From assembly GCA_017936265.1 (NCBI GenBank), contig JAGBFX010000058.1:1-51035 (forward strand): 51,035 nt of DNA, written 5' to 3'. How positions within the stretch are numbered: the first letter of the stretch is position 1; each line of letters begins with the position of its first letter. A program made the translations under genes and the position numbers. The notes below the pieces were generated by a model. It did no database searches. It was not told the DNA's origin and saw only the letters and a list, made by a program, of their open reading frames with translations. Positions 1-7,514 of this stretch are shown here, in pieces. Source of the stretch: Bacteroidaceae bacterium. Its GTDB lineage: Bacteria; Bacteroidota; Bacteroidia; Bacteroidales; Bacteroidaceae.

Positions 1-444
1 CAGATTGCACTGCTGGAAAAGCAGATAGAGGAACTGATTGCAGAGGATGACGAAACTGTGGTTGAGCATATCAGTTCTGTTCCGGGAGTAGGAAAGAAAA
101 CGGCCATTGCTCTGCTTACTGCAACAAAAGGCATGCACGGCTTTGACGACTATCGGCAGGTAAGCTCTTATTTTGGACTATGCCCCAGAATATACGATTC
201 TGGCAAGTCTGTGCATGGCAAGGCACACATTTGCAAGATGGGGATGGGGTGGATAAGGAAATTGCTGTATATGTGCGCCATTTCAGCCGCACGACACAAT
301 AGGGCGTGCGCCTCTCTCTACGAACGCTTGCGCCAAAAAGGGAAAGCTGTAAAGGTTGCTTTAATTGCTGTTGCAAATAAACTTTTGAAGCAGATTTTCG
401 CCATTGTGAAGAATAATTGCGCGTATAGCGAATTTTATGCTTGA
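1..444 (+). CDS. IS110-family transposase, C-terminal part (cut by window start)
   Basis: The reading frame is open from base 1 and ends at a TGA at 442-444, so the 5' part lies outside the window. The visible part starts with a coiled-coil-like stretch and continues into SVPGVGKKTAIALL (helix-hairpin-helix-like), then a YFGLCPR motif and a Gly/Lys-rich segment ending GKAHICKMG. This is the C-terminal Transposase_20 domain of IS110/IS1111 transposases, which cut and rejoin DNA with an N-terminal DEDD RuvC-like domain and a C-terminal catalytic serine. The DEDD half cannot be seen, so it is unknown whether the gene is complete. IS110 elements lack clear terminal inverted repeats and encode a bridge RNA in a non-coding end, so the element boundary is not set here. 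The family call is confident. Confidence 0.85.
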   Translation, partial: QIALLEKQIEELIAEDDETVVEHISSVPGVGKKTAIALLTATKGMHGFDDYRQVSSYFGLCPRIYDSGKSVHGKAHICKMGMGWIRKLLYMCAISAARHNRACASLYERLRQKGKAVKVALIAVANKLLKQIFAIVKNNCAYSEFYA

Positions 445-520
445 TTTATTTGTATTTTAACACAGTTCATTCCGAACCTCGTGTGAGGAATCTCTTCTTT
501 CGTATTTCTTGAAATCCCTT

Positions 521-740
521 GTCGCTTTTTGGGCGGACACGTCGCTACCGCCCCTACAGTTTGGATGGCAATTTTGCGGTTTTTTAGATGCTTGACTTTA
601 GCCCCTTCGGGCATCGACCGTTGGTTCACTTCGTTCCAGCATGACAGGTTCTGTTGTTTTGTTATCTCGCGTCGCTTTTTGGGCGGGCCGACCCCGCCCC
701 TACAGTTAGGATGACAGTTTCGTAATTTTTGAGATGCTTC
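521..740. repeat. Pair of GC-rich intergenic repeats, 150 bp apart
   Basis: Two related copies begin at 521 and 671. Each reads GTCGCTTTTTGGGCGG, then a GC-rich core, then CCGCCCCTACAGTT-GGATG, followed by a similar AGATGCTT tail. The core of the second copy (681-700) is nearly palindromic. Related cores occur at 35289-35308 and, inverted, at 39971-39992. The stretch 445-1052 contains no convincing gene; it holds these repeats, the 85-bp tandem duplication and the hlyIII promoter. Short open frames here are repeat translations. These resemble REP-type elements dispersed between Bacteroidales genes; their function is unknown. Confidence 0.7.
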
Positions 741-850
741 GCTACGCTCCAGCATGACAAACGACCTGATTTCTATAAAGAAAATATTTTTCAGAAATTC
801 ATACAGCTTTTGAAATTAATCTCTCTCAATATAAAGATATTTGACATCTT

Positions 851-1020
851 TGCGGTAAACCGCGAAGATTTTCTGCACTTGCTGTGAAAAATATTGAAAC
901 AAGTTTCATATTTCTTGCTCGTTTGTGACAATCATTGCGGTAAACCGCGAAGATTTTCTGCACTCGCTGTGAAAAATATTGAAACAAGTTTCATATTTTT
1001 TGCTCGTTTGTGACAATCAT
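851..1020. repeat. 85-bp tandem duplication with two inverted repeats per unit
   Basis: Two head-to-tail units, 851-935 and 936-1020, differ at about two positions. Each contains GCGGTAAACCGC (arms GCGGT/ACCGC) and GAAACAAGTTTC (arms GAAAC/GTTTC). The second unit abuts the promoter of the downstream hemolysin III-like gene and supplies its -33 region. The arrangement looks like a duplicated upstream control region; a regulator-binding role is inference. Confidence 0.85.
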
Positions 1021-1032
1021 TTTTTAATTTTG
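999..1032 (+). promoter_or_regulatory. Bacteroidota-type promoter for the hemolysin III-like gene
   Basis: A -7 element TAATTTTG lies at 1025-1032 and a TTTG at 999-1002, spaced 22 bases instead of the usual 19-21. Predicted transcription starts near 1039, which rules out the in-frame GTG at 1032 and supports the ATG at 1053. Confidence 0.55.
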
Positions 1033-1052
1033 TGCCAAACAAGTTGTGTGTT

Positions 1053-1712
1053 ATGAGCGACAAAGACAAAATCTATTCTCCCGAGGAGGAGAGACTGAAT
1101 ATAATTTCGCATGCCATAGGTATTGCCGGTGCTGTGGCTGTGGGTGTCTATTTCATGTACATGGTCATTGCAAAAGGTGGCGATGCCTGGGATATAACAA
1201 GTATAGTGCTCTATCTTGTGGGTATGTTGGGCTCGTTCATCTGTTCAACCTCATACCACTCATCAAAGCCGGGAACAAAGGCACGTGGTATTCTGCGCAA
1301 GTTCGACCATGCTGCAATCTACTGGTACATCGCAGGAAGCTACTCCCCGATAACGCTCATCGCCATGCGTGATGTGGGCTACTGGGGATGGGGTATCTTC
1401 ATCTTCTGCTGGCTCTTTGCCATTATTGGAACCTTCATAAGTGTGAACACGATGAAGAAACATAACCGCATAGAGACTCTGTGCTATGTGCTCATGGGAC
1501 TGACTGTGGTTGTGGCGATGAAGCAGTTCTATGAGGCTGTTCCGCTTTTTGTCTTTCTGTTCGTTGTGGGCGAGGGTGTGGCATACATCATCGGTGCTGT
1601 GCTCTACAGTCTCCACAAGGTAAAGTATATCCATGCGATATTCCATCTTTTTGTGCTCATCGGTACGGTGTGCCACATGATGGCTGTATGGAAAATTCTT
1701 GAGATGATATAA
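1053..1712 (+). CDS. Hemolysin III / TrhA family membrane protein
   Basis: A 219-residue protein with about seven hydrophobic helices. It belongs to the HlyIII family (PAQR-like; E. coli TrhA/YqfA), inner-membrane proteins linked to membrane-energy homeostasis; the haemolysin name is historical. Family signatures are seen: the early SPEEERLNIISHAIG segment, STSYHSS after the second helix, RKFDHAAIYWYIAGSYSP, and a final HxxFH/H region (KYIHAIFHLFVLIGTVCHMMAV) whose histidines are expected to bind a metal. The ATG at 1053 is chosen because the promoter lies just upstream; an in-frame GTG at 1032 would overlap the -7 element. It appears to be a single-gene unit followed by an imperfect hairpin. 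Confidence 0.9.
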   Translation: MSDKDKIYSPEEERLNIISHAIGIAGAVAVGVYFMYMVIAKGGDAWDITSIVLYLVGMLGSFICSTSYHSSKPGTKARGILRKFDHAAIYWYIAGSYSPITLIAMRDVGYWGWGIFIFCWLFAIIGTFISVNTMKKHNRIETLCYVLMGLTVVVAMKQFYEAVPLFVFLFVVGEGVAYIIGAVLYSLHKVKYIHAIFHLFVLIGTVCHMMAVWKILEMI

Positions 1713-1719
1713 TATCCTT

Positions 1720-1778
1720 GCGGGAATGCGATATTTACTTACTCCGGTCGGGAGTATGCATAAATATCGGATTCTCGC
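1720..1778 (+). other. Imperfect stem-loop between hemolysin III and murB
   Basis: Arms 1720-1737 and 1761-1778 pair at 16 of 18 positions, and an inner hairpin ACTCC/GGAGT occupies 1741-1755. There is no strong T-tract after it (only TTTAAATTTTAA), so it may be a weak terminator or an mRNA stabiliser ahead of murB. Confidence 0.5.
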
Positions 1779-1793
1779 GCGCTTTAAATTTTA

Positions 1794-2807
1794 ATGATGA
1801 TAAACGAATACAATACATATCAGCTGCTGAAGCATAACACTTTCGGTATCGAGGCTACTGCAAGCCGTTTCGTGGAGTTCTCATGCGAGGAGGATATAAT
1901 TGCTTTCATCGGCAATGGATTCAACGGTAAGAGCCTTGTCATTGGCGGTGGCAGCAATCTGCTCTTTGTCAATGATTTTGACGGGACGGTCTTCCACTCA
2001 AGAATCATGGGTGTAGAGGTGGTTGAGGAGAATGATGATGATGTGCTTATCCGCGTTGGCAGTGGCATGAACTGGGATGAACTGGTTGCATATTGCGTGG
2101 AGCATGGTTGGCATGGCCTTGAGAACCTGTCGCTTATCCCTGGCGAGGTGGGTGCGAGTGCTTTGCAGAACGTCGGTGCTTATGGTGTCGAGGCCGGTGA
2201 CCTTATCGAGAGGGTAGAGGCTATTGCTCTGGAGAATGCGGGGAAACGCATTTTCTTTCATGATGATTGCTGTTTCGCATACCGTTACAGCATTTTCAAG
2301 GCCGAGGAGAAAGGACGTAACATCATCACTTATGTTACATATCGACTGAAGAAGAGCGCCGCTTTTAAACTCAACTACGGCAATCTGTGCGAGCGTGTCG
2401 AGGCTCTTGGCGGTGCTACGCTCGGTAATGTGCGTCGTGCCGTGTGTGAGATACGTCGTGCGAAGCTTCCCGACCCTGCGGAGATTGGTAGCGCAGGCAG
2501 CTTCTTCATAAATCCTGTTGTTCCTGCTGCCGTGGCAGCAAAGCTCAAAGAGGAGTATCCCACAATGCCGCAATATCCATTGTCGGACGGAAATGTGAAA
2601 CTGTCGGCAGGCTGGATGATTGAGCAGTGCGGATGGAAGGATAATCCGCATGCCAACGTCGGCGTGTACAGGCATCAGGCGCTTGTTGTAGTGAACCTCG
2701 GTTCGGCAACCGGTCGCGATGTGCTTGAGTTCGCTTCGGCTGTAGTGGAGTCTGTAAAAGAGAAATTCGGTGTACGGCTCAATATGGAGGTCAACGTAAT
2801 AAGTTAG
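1794..2807 (+). CDS. murB: UDP-N-acetylmuramate dehydrogenase MurB
   Basis: MurB reduces UDP-N-acetylenolpyruvoylglucosamine to UDP-N-acetylmuramate with NADPH, the second committed step of cytoplasmic peptidoglycan precursor synthesis. At 337 residues it is the E. coli-type (type I) length. The FAD-binding loop GGGSNLLF is at about residues 51-58. The catalytic serine lies in GSAGSFFINP (Ser about 236). NMEVNVI at the C-terminus carries the glutamate expected to act as proton donor. Two adjacent ATGs (1794, 1797) are possible starts. The next gene follows after 4 bases, so the two are probably co-transcribed. Confidence 0.96.
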   Translation: MMINEYNTYQLLKHNTFGIEATASRFVEFSCEEDIIAFIGNGFNGKSLVIGGGSNLLFVNDFDGTVFHSRIMGVEVVEENDDDVLIRVGSGMNWDELVAYCVEHGWHGLENLSLIPGEVGASALQNVGAYGVEAGDLIERVEAIALENAGKRIFFHDDCCFAYRYSIFKAEEKGRNIITYVTYRLKKSAAFKLNYGNLCERVEALGGATLGNVRRAVCEIRRAKLPDPAEIGSAGSFFINPVVPAAVAAKLKEEYPTMPQYPLSDGNVKLSAGWMIEQCGWKDNPHANVGVYRHQALVVVNLGSATGRDVLEFASAVVESVKEKFGVRLNMEVNVIS

Positions 2808-2811
2808 AGCA

Positions 2812-3576
2812 ATGAAGATAACTTTCTTAGGAACGGGAACCTCGACAGGTGTGCCCGAGATTGGGTGCAAGTGTGAGGTATGTACATCGGCTGACCCGCG
2901 CGACAGGCGCCTGCGTTGTTCGGCGCTGGTAGAGGAGGGGGATACCACAATTCTCATTGATTGCGGTCCTGACTTCAGAGAGCAGATGCTGCGGGCTGAT
3001 GTAAAGAAGATTGACGCTCTGCTGATGACTCACAAGCATTATGACCACATTGTAGGCATCGATGACTTGCGCCCGTTTACCAGGGATAAAGAGCTGCCGA
3101 TATATGCAGACAGGGAGACCGAGATGCAGATTCGCTCTTTCTTCCCTTACTGCTTCGGTCGTGTCAAATACCCCGGTGTCGCAAACATAGCGATACGTTC
3201 GGTCGACCACAAGATGCCTTTCAAGGTCGGTTGTGTAGAGGTTGTTCCGTTGCGGGTCTTCCATGGTATGTATCCTATTACGGCCTACCGCTTCGGCTCT
3301 CTTGCGTATATTACCGATATGAGTTACATTGAACCTACCGAGCTTGAAAAGCTGAAGGGTGTAGAGGTGCTTGTCATCAATGCACTGCGTTTTTCAAAGC
3401 CTCACAAGACTCATCAGACGGTGCTTGAGGCATTGGCTATAATCGACTACTTAAAACCGAGTAAAGCCTATTTCACCCACATGATGCACCACATAGGGCT
3501 GCATGCGAAGATTGAGAAATGTCTGCCCGAAGGGGTACACCTGGCATATGACGGGTTGGTGGTTGAATGTGACTGA
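2812..3576 (+). CDS. PhnP-like metallo-beta-lactamase-fold hydrolase
   Basis: A 254-residue MBL-fold protein that begins GTGTSTGVPEIGCKCEVC, the PhnP-type opening with cysteines that bind a structural zinc. The active-site metal motif is THKHYDHIVG (HxHxDH, about residues 73-82); further histidines near the end (FTHMMHHIG) complete the binuclear site. PhnP hydrolyses phosphoribosyl cyclic phosphate, but Bacteroidota homologues occur without phn genes, so the substrate here is unknown; a phosphodiesterase role is inferred. It lies 4 bases after murB and ends at a long perfect inverted repeat shared with the convergent terminase operon. Confidence 0.85.
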   Translation: MKITFLGTGTSTGVPEIGCKCEVCTSADPRDRRLRCSALVEEGDTTILIDCGPDFREQMLRADVKKIDALLMTHKHYDHIVGIDDLRPFTRDKELPIYADRETEMQIRSFFPYCFGRVKYPGVANIAIRSVDHKMPFKVGCVEVVPLRVFHGMYPITAYRFGSLAYITDMSYIEPTELEKLKGVEVLVINALRFSKPHKTHQTVLEALAIIDYLKPSKAYFTHMMHHIGLHAKIEKCLPEGVHLAYDGLVVECD

Positions 3577-3577
3577 T

Positions 3578-3620
3578 ATATAATAATGATGGCGGCCATT
3601 GGCCGCCATCATTATTATAT
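3578..3620. terminator. Perfect 21-bp inverted repeat between hydrolase and terminase genes
   Basis: Arms 3578-3598 and 3600-3620 are exact inverted copies around a single central base. The core is GGCGGCCA/TGGCCGCC with AT-rich outer arms that give U-rich tails in both directions, so it should terminate both converging operons. The terminase stop codon (3615-3617) lies inside the right arm. Confidence 0.85.
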
Positions 3621-5615
3621 GCTTGCCTCGCTTATTATGCGGTGGCGTCTGTTGCCAGTGTGGGCTGTCGGCTTTGTCGGCAGCGAGTGGTTGTAACAGG
3701 TCCATACAAGTATGGCTGTTGCCATGACGCGGTCATCGTGGTTGCCCTCAATGGCACCCATCTCCTTGCCGTTCTCCTTGAACTCATACAGATCGAGCTC
3801 GTATGTTGTCTGTAAACATCTTTCGATGTAAAGGCCATCGCGCAGCGCTTTGATAAGGAAGTTTATTACCATGGGCTTCGTTGAACTGTTGGTGTGGAAA
3901 CCCCAGCGCCTCGGCCGCCCCTGTTTTATCTCAAGTTGAGATGTGCGGCAGTAGAGATTGCTGTATCGGCCGGCAATTTCGTTAAGTATATACTCGAAAT
4001 TGTTCCCCTCGGTGCCTTCGGTCTCCAAAGTGTTCGACTCAATGACAAGCAAGGCATTGCCATAGGCGCGTGCAATTTCTACAGCTTTCCATGCGAGCTT
4101 GTCATGCTCTATGTGCCCATGCCAGCATGCGGCAATCTCCGGGACTCCTCCGTCGAGCATGGCAATCCTGTCGGCAACTACAATGCATGAATAGTCCGCC
4201 TTGTTGCCTGTGCCGCCTACATCTACTGTTACTATGTATCTGTCACGCAATATGTTATCCTTGTCGGGCATAAGCCATACACAGAGGCTGTTCTCCTCCT
4301 TTTCCCCTGCTGCCGCGGCAACAAATTCGCATTTGCCTTTTCCTCCGTTCTCTCCCTCTCTGTAGACAATGTCGCCGATGAACGGTGGCGGCACGCAGTT
4401 CTTGCGCATGCTGTTCACGTATGATATCTTGAATACCCTTCGCCCTGTGCTCTGGAACGCCTCTTCGGGTGTAGAGGGGAACTCGCTGAACAAGCGCCAT
4501 TCATCGGGCATCTCGCGTCGCTTGTCGCGGTACCATGCAATGGCCTCCAGTGTCGCTCCCAACGAGAAGAGGTGCTGTTCATACTCATTCATGCTCTCTA
4601 TTATTGAGCCGTAATCGGCTTGGTTGAGTGGCTTGCTGTAGAGGTCTATCGTAAACCATGGAATGAATACCGGTGTAAAATTATTTCGCAACTCTACGGC
4701 GTCAATCCATGTCCTGTGAAAGAAATTGCCGACACCTTTTGCTGTCGATTCAATTACCTTCATCGTGTATGGCCCGCTTGCAATTGAACCGAAAATTGAC
4801 TGCACCAGGTCCTCGGGCTTGCGTCCTTGTGTAGCTTTCCATAACCCGACCTCGGTAAGGTGAGCCATACTGATATCTTCGCTTCTCAATGAGTCGGGTT
4901 TCTGTGCCGAACCGAGCGAGTAACGGCTGTTGCTCCAGTTTATCACTCTTGTCTTCTGTGCGCCCTGATAGGGTGATGTGAGGAGGCGTCTGCCGCCTGT
5001 CGCCCATGTGGGGTAGCGCGTGATGACTTTGGCGAGCATTCCGGCCACAATGGATGACTGTTTCTCGATGTCACCGCAGATGACGCTGTTCCAGTTGCGT
5101 TTGTGTACCAGTTGAATCCATAGCATGTAGAGTTGTGTGAGTGTACTGCCTCCCCATTGGCGTGCTTTCAGCAGTATTATGTCGATAGGTTTCCCCTCTG
5201 TGCGAAGCTGCTCCATAGCCTTCAGGTATATGCGCTGCGGACGGTTGAGAGTGAATGCCGTATCGCGTCCCTTGCCCTTGTCGGCAATGGTTGTCATCGT
5301 GCGTGCCCAGTATTCGAAATCGTGGCGTATGCGCTTGAGGCAGAACTCGAGCCACAGCCTTATGATGTTACGGTCATTTGCCTCGGTATGCATGACGTCG
5401 GTAAGGTACCGTTCTGCACCCATCGATGAGAGTTGCTGTATCTGTTCATCGGATAGCATCGTTGCGGGCAGGTTTATTCTCTCGACAGGAAACCCTTCGA
5501 ATGTTGTCCACTGCCGCACGACGGATGTCGAGCCCTCTCCTGTGACAGGATTGTAAACGGCTGAGATTTCTCCCAGCCGTCGTATATTCTCCTTGATGAT
5601 ATCTTCTTTCTCCAT
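3615..5615 (-). CDS. Phage terminase large subunit (TerL)
   Basis: The ATPase-nuclease motor that packages DNA into proheads. At 666 residues it is full length. The ATPase domain has a Walker A-like segment KARQWGGST (150-158), in which the usual lysine before Ser/Thr is glycine, a Walker B/catalytic pair TE in MAHLTEVG (E255), and a coupling motif ESTAKG (289-294). The RNase H-like nuclease has acidic residues in TVDVGGTGNKADYS (D465), VIESNTLE (E526) and GNHDDRVMA (D627/D628). The frame is intact and all catalytic acids are present, which suggests selection. It is the last gene of a minus-strand operon with two small genes 11 and 33 bases apart. The matching portal is about 27.5 kb away, across the ATP synthase operon. 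Confidence 0.9.
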   Translation of the reverse strand: MEKEDIIKENIRRLGEISAVYNPVTGEGSTSVVRQWTTFEGFPVERINLPATMLSDEQIQQLSSMGAERYLTDVMHTEANDRNIIRLWLEFCLKRIRHDFEYWARTMTTIADKGKGRDTAFTLNRPQRIYLKAMEQLRTEGKPIDIILLKARQWGGSTLTQLYMLWIQLVHKRNWNSVICGDIEKQSSIVAGMLAKVITRYPTWATGGRRLLTSPYQGAQKTRVINWSNSRYSLGSAQKPDSLRSEDISMAHLTEVGLWKATQGRKPEDLVQSIFGSIASGPYTMKVIESTAKGVGNFFHRTWIDAVELRNNFTPVFIPWFTIDLYSKPLNQADYGSIIESMNEYEQHLFSLGATLEAIAWYRDKRREMPDEWRLFSEFPSTPEEAFQSTGRRVFKISYVNSMRKNCVPPPFIGDIVYREGENGGKGKCEFVAAAAGEKEENSLCVWLMPDKDNILRDRYIVTVDVGGTGNKADYSCIVVADRIAMLDGGVPEIAACWHGHIEHDKLAWKAVEIARAYGNALLVIESNTLETEGTEGNNFEYILNEIAGRYSNLYCRTSQLEIKQGRPRRWGFHTNSSTKPMVINFLIKALRDGLYIERCLQTTYELDLYEFKENGKEMGAIEGNHDDRVMATAILVWTCYNHSLPTKPTAHTGNRRHRIISEASI

Positions 5616-5626
5616 TGTTGTACTTC

Positions 5627-6103
5627 TTATATTCCTGCAAGGTCTGTTGGGCGGCGCCGTACCTTCCTGCTGTTATAGAATTTTGCGAACAGCTGCTGCA
5701 CGTTGCTGTAGAGTGCGTTCCTCAATGAAAGGTTGGCCTGTGCCATTTGTGGCTGGCGCAACAGCAGCCAATGCATGGTAATCTCGTTCACAAGATAGTC
5801 GGTTATCGCCTGACGCAGCATGGGCAGCAGATGGCTGCGGCTGCTACAGCTCTCCTCAAAGATGAATGATATATACTCATCTTCAATCTCGCATGAAATA
5901 TAAGGGAAACGAAGAGCAACAGCAGTAACCAGCCCGTTAGCAGCCTGTGCGGCAAACATAAGGAGCAGTTCTTTCTCATCCTTGCTGCTTTGTATGGTGT
6001 CGGCGTCGATATCCTTACGCTTGGCCGACTCTCCCATGTAATAGTTCCTTAAATCAATCTGCTGTTGCAGTTCGTTCCACCTTATCAGTATAGTGTTTTT
6101 CAT
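5627..6103 (-). CDS. Unknown phage-locus protein, paralogue of the gene upstream
   Basis: A 158-residue protein of unknown function, middle gene of the terminase operon. It is mostly helical in appearance with a central beta-like stretch (SCEIEDEYISFIFEE). It aligns by eye with the 168-residue protein encoded just upstream: both have a D-x2-x-L-x3-F start to a helix with an alanine-asparagine pair, then a beta segment, then a long helix, then HWLLL-x2-P / HWMLT-x2-P and an LS-x3-A-x4 helical end. This looks like an ancient duplication. A position before TerL would suit a small-terminase or prohead component, but no helix-turn-helix is evident, so no role is assigned. Confidence 0.7.
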   Translation of the reverse strand: MKNTILIRWNELQQQIDLRNYYMGESAKRKDIDADTIQSSKDEKELLLMFAAQAANGLVTAVALRFPYISCEIEDEYISFIFEESCSSRSHLLPMLRQAITDYLVNEITMHWLLLRQPQMAQANLSLRNALYSNVQQLFAKFYNSRKVRRRPTDLAGI

Positions 6104-6125
6104 AGTAAGTCGAATTTGTTGCTCT

Positions 6126-6632
6126 TTATAGCTCTATAATGTTTTCATCTTCAGCGGTTCCCATTACAGGGCACGTGCGCAAAGAGAGCAGTTCACGGAT
6201 GCGTGCAATGTCGTTCTGCGCCTTTGACAGATGAATGTTCGCCTCATCGGGTTTCACCGTCAGCATCCAGTGCTGAAGGCTTCGTGCTGCCGCGAAGCTT
6301 GTAATGCTCTCCTTTAACGATGTAGCTAAACTGCCGGGGCAGTTGTGCGGCATGGCAAACCGTATGTATATCGTTCCTCCAGTGTTCTCTTCTGTCTGCA
6401 TGTATGTGGCTGAACATGGTGACATGTAACGGCTTATTATACCCGCAACTTCGTTTGCACTCTCAATGATGAATCTCTCAATCAGGTTGCGGTCATCCTC
6501 TGTTGCCTGGACTATGTCTGTAAAGTGCTCCGGTAAGCCGCTCTTTGCACGTGCAAGGGCTGCATAGGCGCTCTCCGAAAATATGCGGTCGGCAATGTCG
6601 CCCCCGTTGATAGTGATTATAACCTCTTTCAT
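6126..6632 (-). CDS. Unknown phage-locus protein, first gene of terminase operon
   Basis: A 168-residue protein of unknown function. It opens MKEVIITINGGD and shows the same order of helix, beta strand (GGTIYIRFAMP), helix and HWMLT-x2-P signature as the 158-residue gene that follows, so the two are paralogues. The start at 6632 is supported by a shared-box promoter whose -7 element TATCTTTGC ends 13 bases upstream, which implies a very short 5' leader. It could be the terminase small subunit or a virion protein; neither can be shown from motifs. Confidence 0.7.
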   Translation of the reverse strand: MKEVIITINGGDIADRIFSESAYAALARAKSGLPEHFTDIVQATEDDRNLIERFIIESANEVAGIISRYMSPCSATYMQTEENTGGTIYIRFAMPHNCPGSLATSLKESITSFAAARSLQHWMLTVKPDEANIHLSKAQNDIARIRELLSLRTCPVMGTAEDENIIEL

Positions 6633-6644
6633 TCTCTTTTTTCA

Positions 6645-6689
6645 GCAAAGATAGATGCATGATTATGCCATGAGGTTGCTGAATTGACA
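6645..6689 (-). promoter_or_regulatory. Shared-box promoter P1 (terminase operon)
   Basis: On the minus strand the box TGTCAATTCAGCAACCTC starts at 6689, and TTTG of the -7 element TATCTTTGC starts at 6649, exactly 40 bases downstream. The usual -33 TTTG is absent and the box covers that position. Three other copies with identical 40-base spacing occur at 7515, 26419 (minus) and 26443. Confidence 0.8.
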
Positions 6690-6710
6690 TTTACCGGATA
6701 ATGATTGTGT

Positions 6711-6754
6711 AAAAAGAGAACCACAGCACCCGCTGTGTGGCAGAAGCTGTGGTT
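6711..6754 (-). terminator. Rho-independent terminator on the minus strand
   Basis: Arms AACCACAGC/GCTGTGGTT (6719-6727 and 6746-6754) are followed on the minus strand by CTCTTTTT. An alternative stem uses GCTGTG at 6733-6738 with the same 6722-6727 arm. It would end the transcript of the gene at 6845-7285 before the P1 promoter. Confidence 0.7.
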
Positions 6755-6844
6755 GATAATCCCGCATCGGCAGCCTGCTTTTGTGGCGCCCTTCGGTGGC
6801 GCGGGTTTCTGCCGGTGCGGGTGAAGTCCCGCAACTGTGGCACT
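6755..6844 (-). ncRNA. Highly structured untranslated segment, possible small RNA
   Basis: Inside this gene-free stretch, 6761-6773 and 6809-6821 pair at 12 of 13 positions and enclose a small GCGCC/GGCGC hairpin with a CTTCGG-type loop (about 6786-6800). A competing stem pairs GCGGG at 6817-6821 with CCCGC at 6828-6832. Together with the terminator at 6711-6754 this makes a compact, roughly 130-nt 3' RNA on the minus strand. It may be only a 3' UTR; a stable RNA such as a packaging RNA is speculation. The strand is chosen because the terminator T-tract is on the minus strand. Confidence 0.4.
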
Positions 6845-7285
6845 TTATGCCATTGCCCTGTGCGTATCGGCCTTGTTGCCGTTGCTGCGCAAGGCCCTGT
6901 AGACAATTCCTCTGAAAGTCTCCTCATCGATGTAGAAAGAAGGTGCCGGCTCCTCAATGATATCTTCAAGGATGAGGTATTTGTGGCGTGAGTCGCACTC
7001 CTGCGCCTGTTTGCGGTAGCGCCGGTATATCTCCTTGTACATCTCGACCTTGTTCTTGTTTGTGATAGGGAGCTCTTTCTTGCGCATAAGAAGCGATACG
7101 AAGCGCCTTGCATTTTCGAAAGTCACATAGAATCTCGGTGCACTGCTTTTTGATGCATGTTCGATTACTTCACTCTGTGAGACAAAAGGTCTTGTTTTTC
7201 TCAACTCTTTCAGTGAACCAAAAAAGCTGTTGACAACGTCCTGTCTGCGGATGTCGCGGACAGAATTCTTGATAGTGTTTTCCAT
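6845..7285 (-). CDS. Unknown conserved-looking protein in phage locus 1
   Basis: A 146-residue protein, no family recognised. It is basic in the N-terminal two thirds (SVRDIRRQDVVNSFFGSL, LMRKKELPITNKNK, YRRYRKQAQ) and acidic near the end (EDIIEEPAPSFYIDEETF). The ATG at 7285 (MENTIKNSV) is preferred: an upstream in-frame start at 7351 would precede the predicted -7 element at 7308-7317. A basic protein transcribed alone from a variant of the shared-box promoter could be a DNA-binding regulator or activator; that is inference from position and charge only. Confidence 0.7.
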   Translation of the reverse strand: MENTIKNSVRDIRRQDVVNSFFGSLKELRKTRPFVSQSEVIEHASKSSAPRFYVTFENARRFVSLLMRKKELPITNKNKVEMYKEIYRRYRKQAQECDSRHKYLILEDIIEEPAPSFYIDEETFRGIVYRALRSNGNKADTHRAMA

Positions 7286-7307
7286 AATGTTCCTGCTTTT
7301 ATGGCTA

Positions 7308-7350
7308 CAAAAATATAGCCAAAAAAAGCTGAAAGTTTGCTGTTTTAACA
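7308..7350 (-). promoter_or_regulatory. Degenerate shared-box promoter P5
   Basis: On the minus strand, TGTTAAAACAGCAAACTT starts at 7350 and matches the shared 18-bp box at about 13 positions. A consensus -7 element TATTTTTG follows with its TTTG starting at 7311, 39 bases from the box start. The gene it would serve begins at 7285. Confidence 0.5.
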
Positions 7351-7514
7351 TTAAATTATCAACAACACCTTTTATTCCTGTTTCTTTTCCTTATTTCTTG
7401 TCGTGAATGATGCATGCCACGCATGATAGGGTGTCGTTTCGCGTGCATATAGCGCGTACCTTCAAGACGTTATTGTGGCAATTACGCCGGTTCACTCTGT
7501 TTCTTCTCTCTAAA

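Noticed and set aside
851-1020. CRISPR array or attachment site
   Set aside because: Only two adjacent long units with no spacer between them, so it is a tandem duplication.
1998-2957. 319-codon open frame on the minus strand
   Set aside because: It lies fully opposite murB and the start of the hydrolase gene, has an unnatural composition and matches nothing; it is a shadow of murB codon use.
6691-7113. 140-codon minus-strand frame
   Set aside because: Arg/Thr/Ser-rich translation of the structured segment and of another frame of the gene at 6845-7285.
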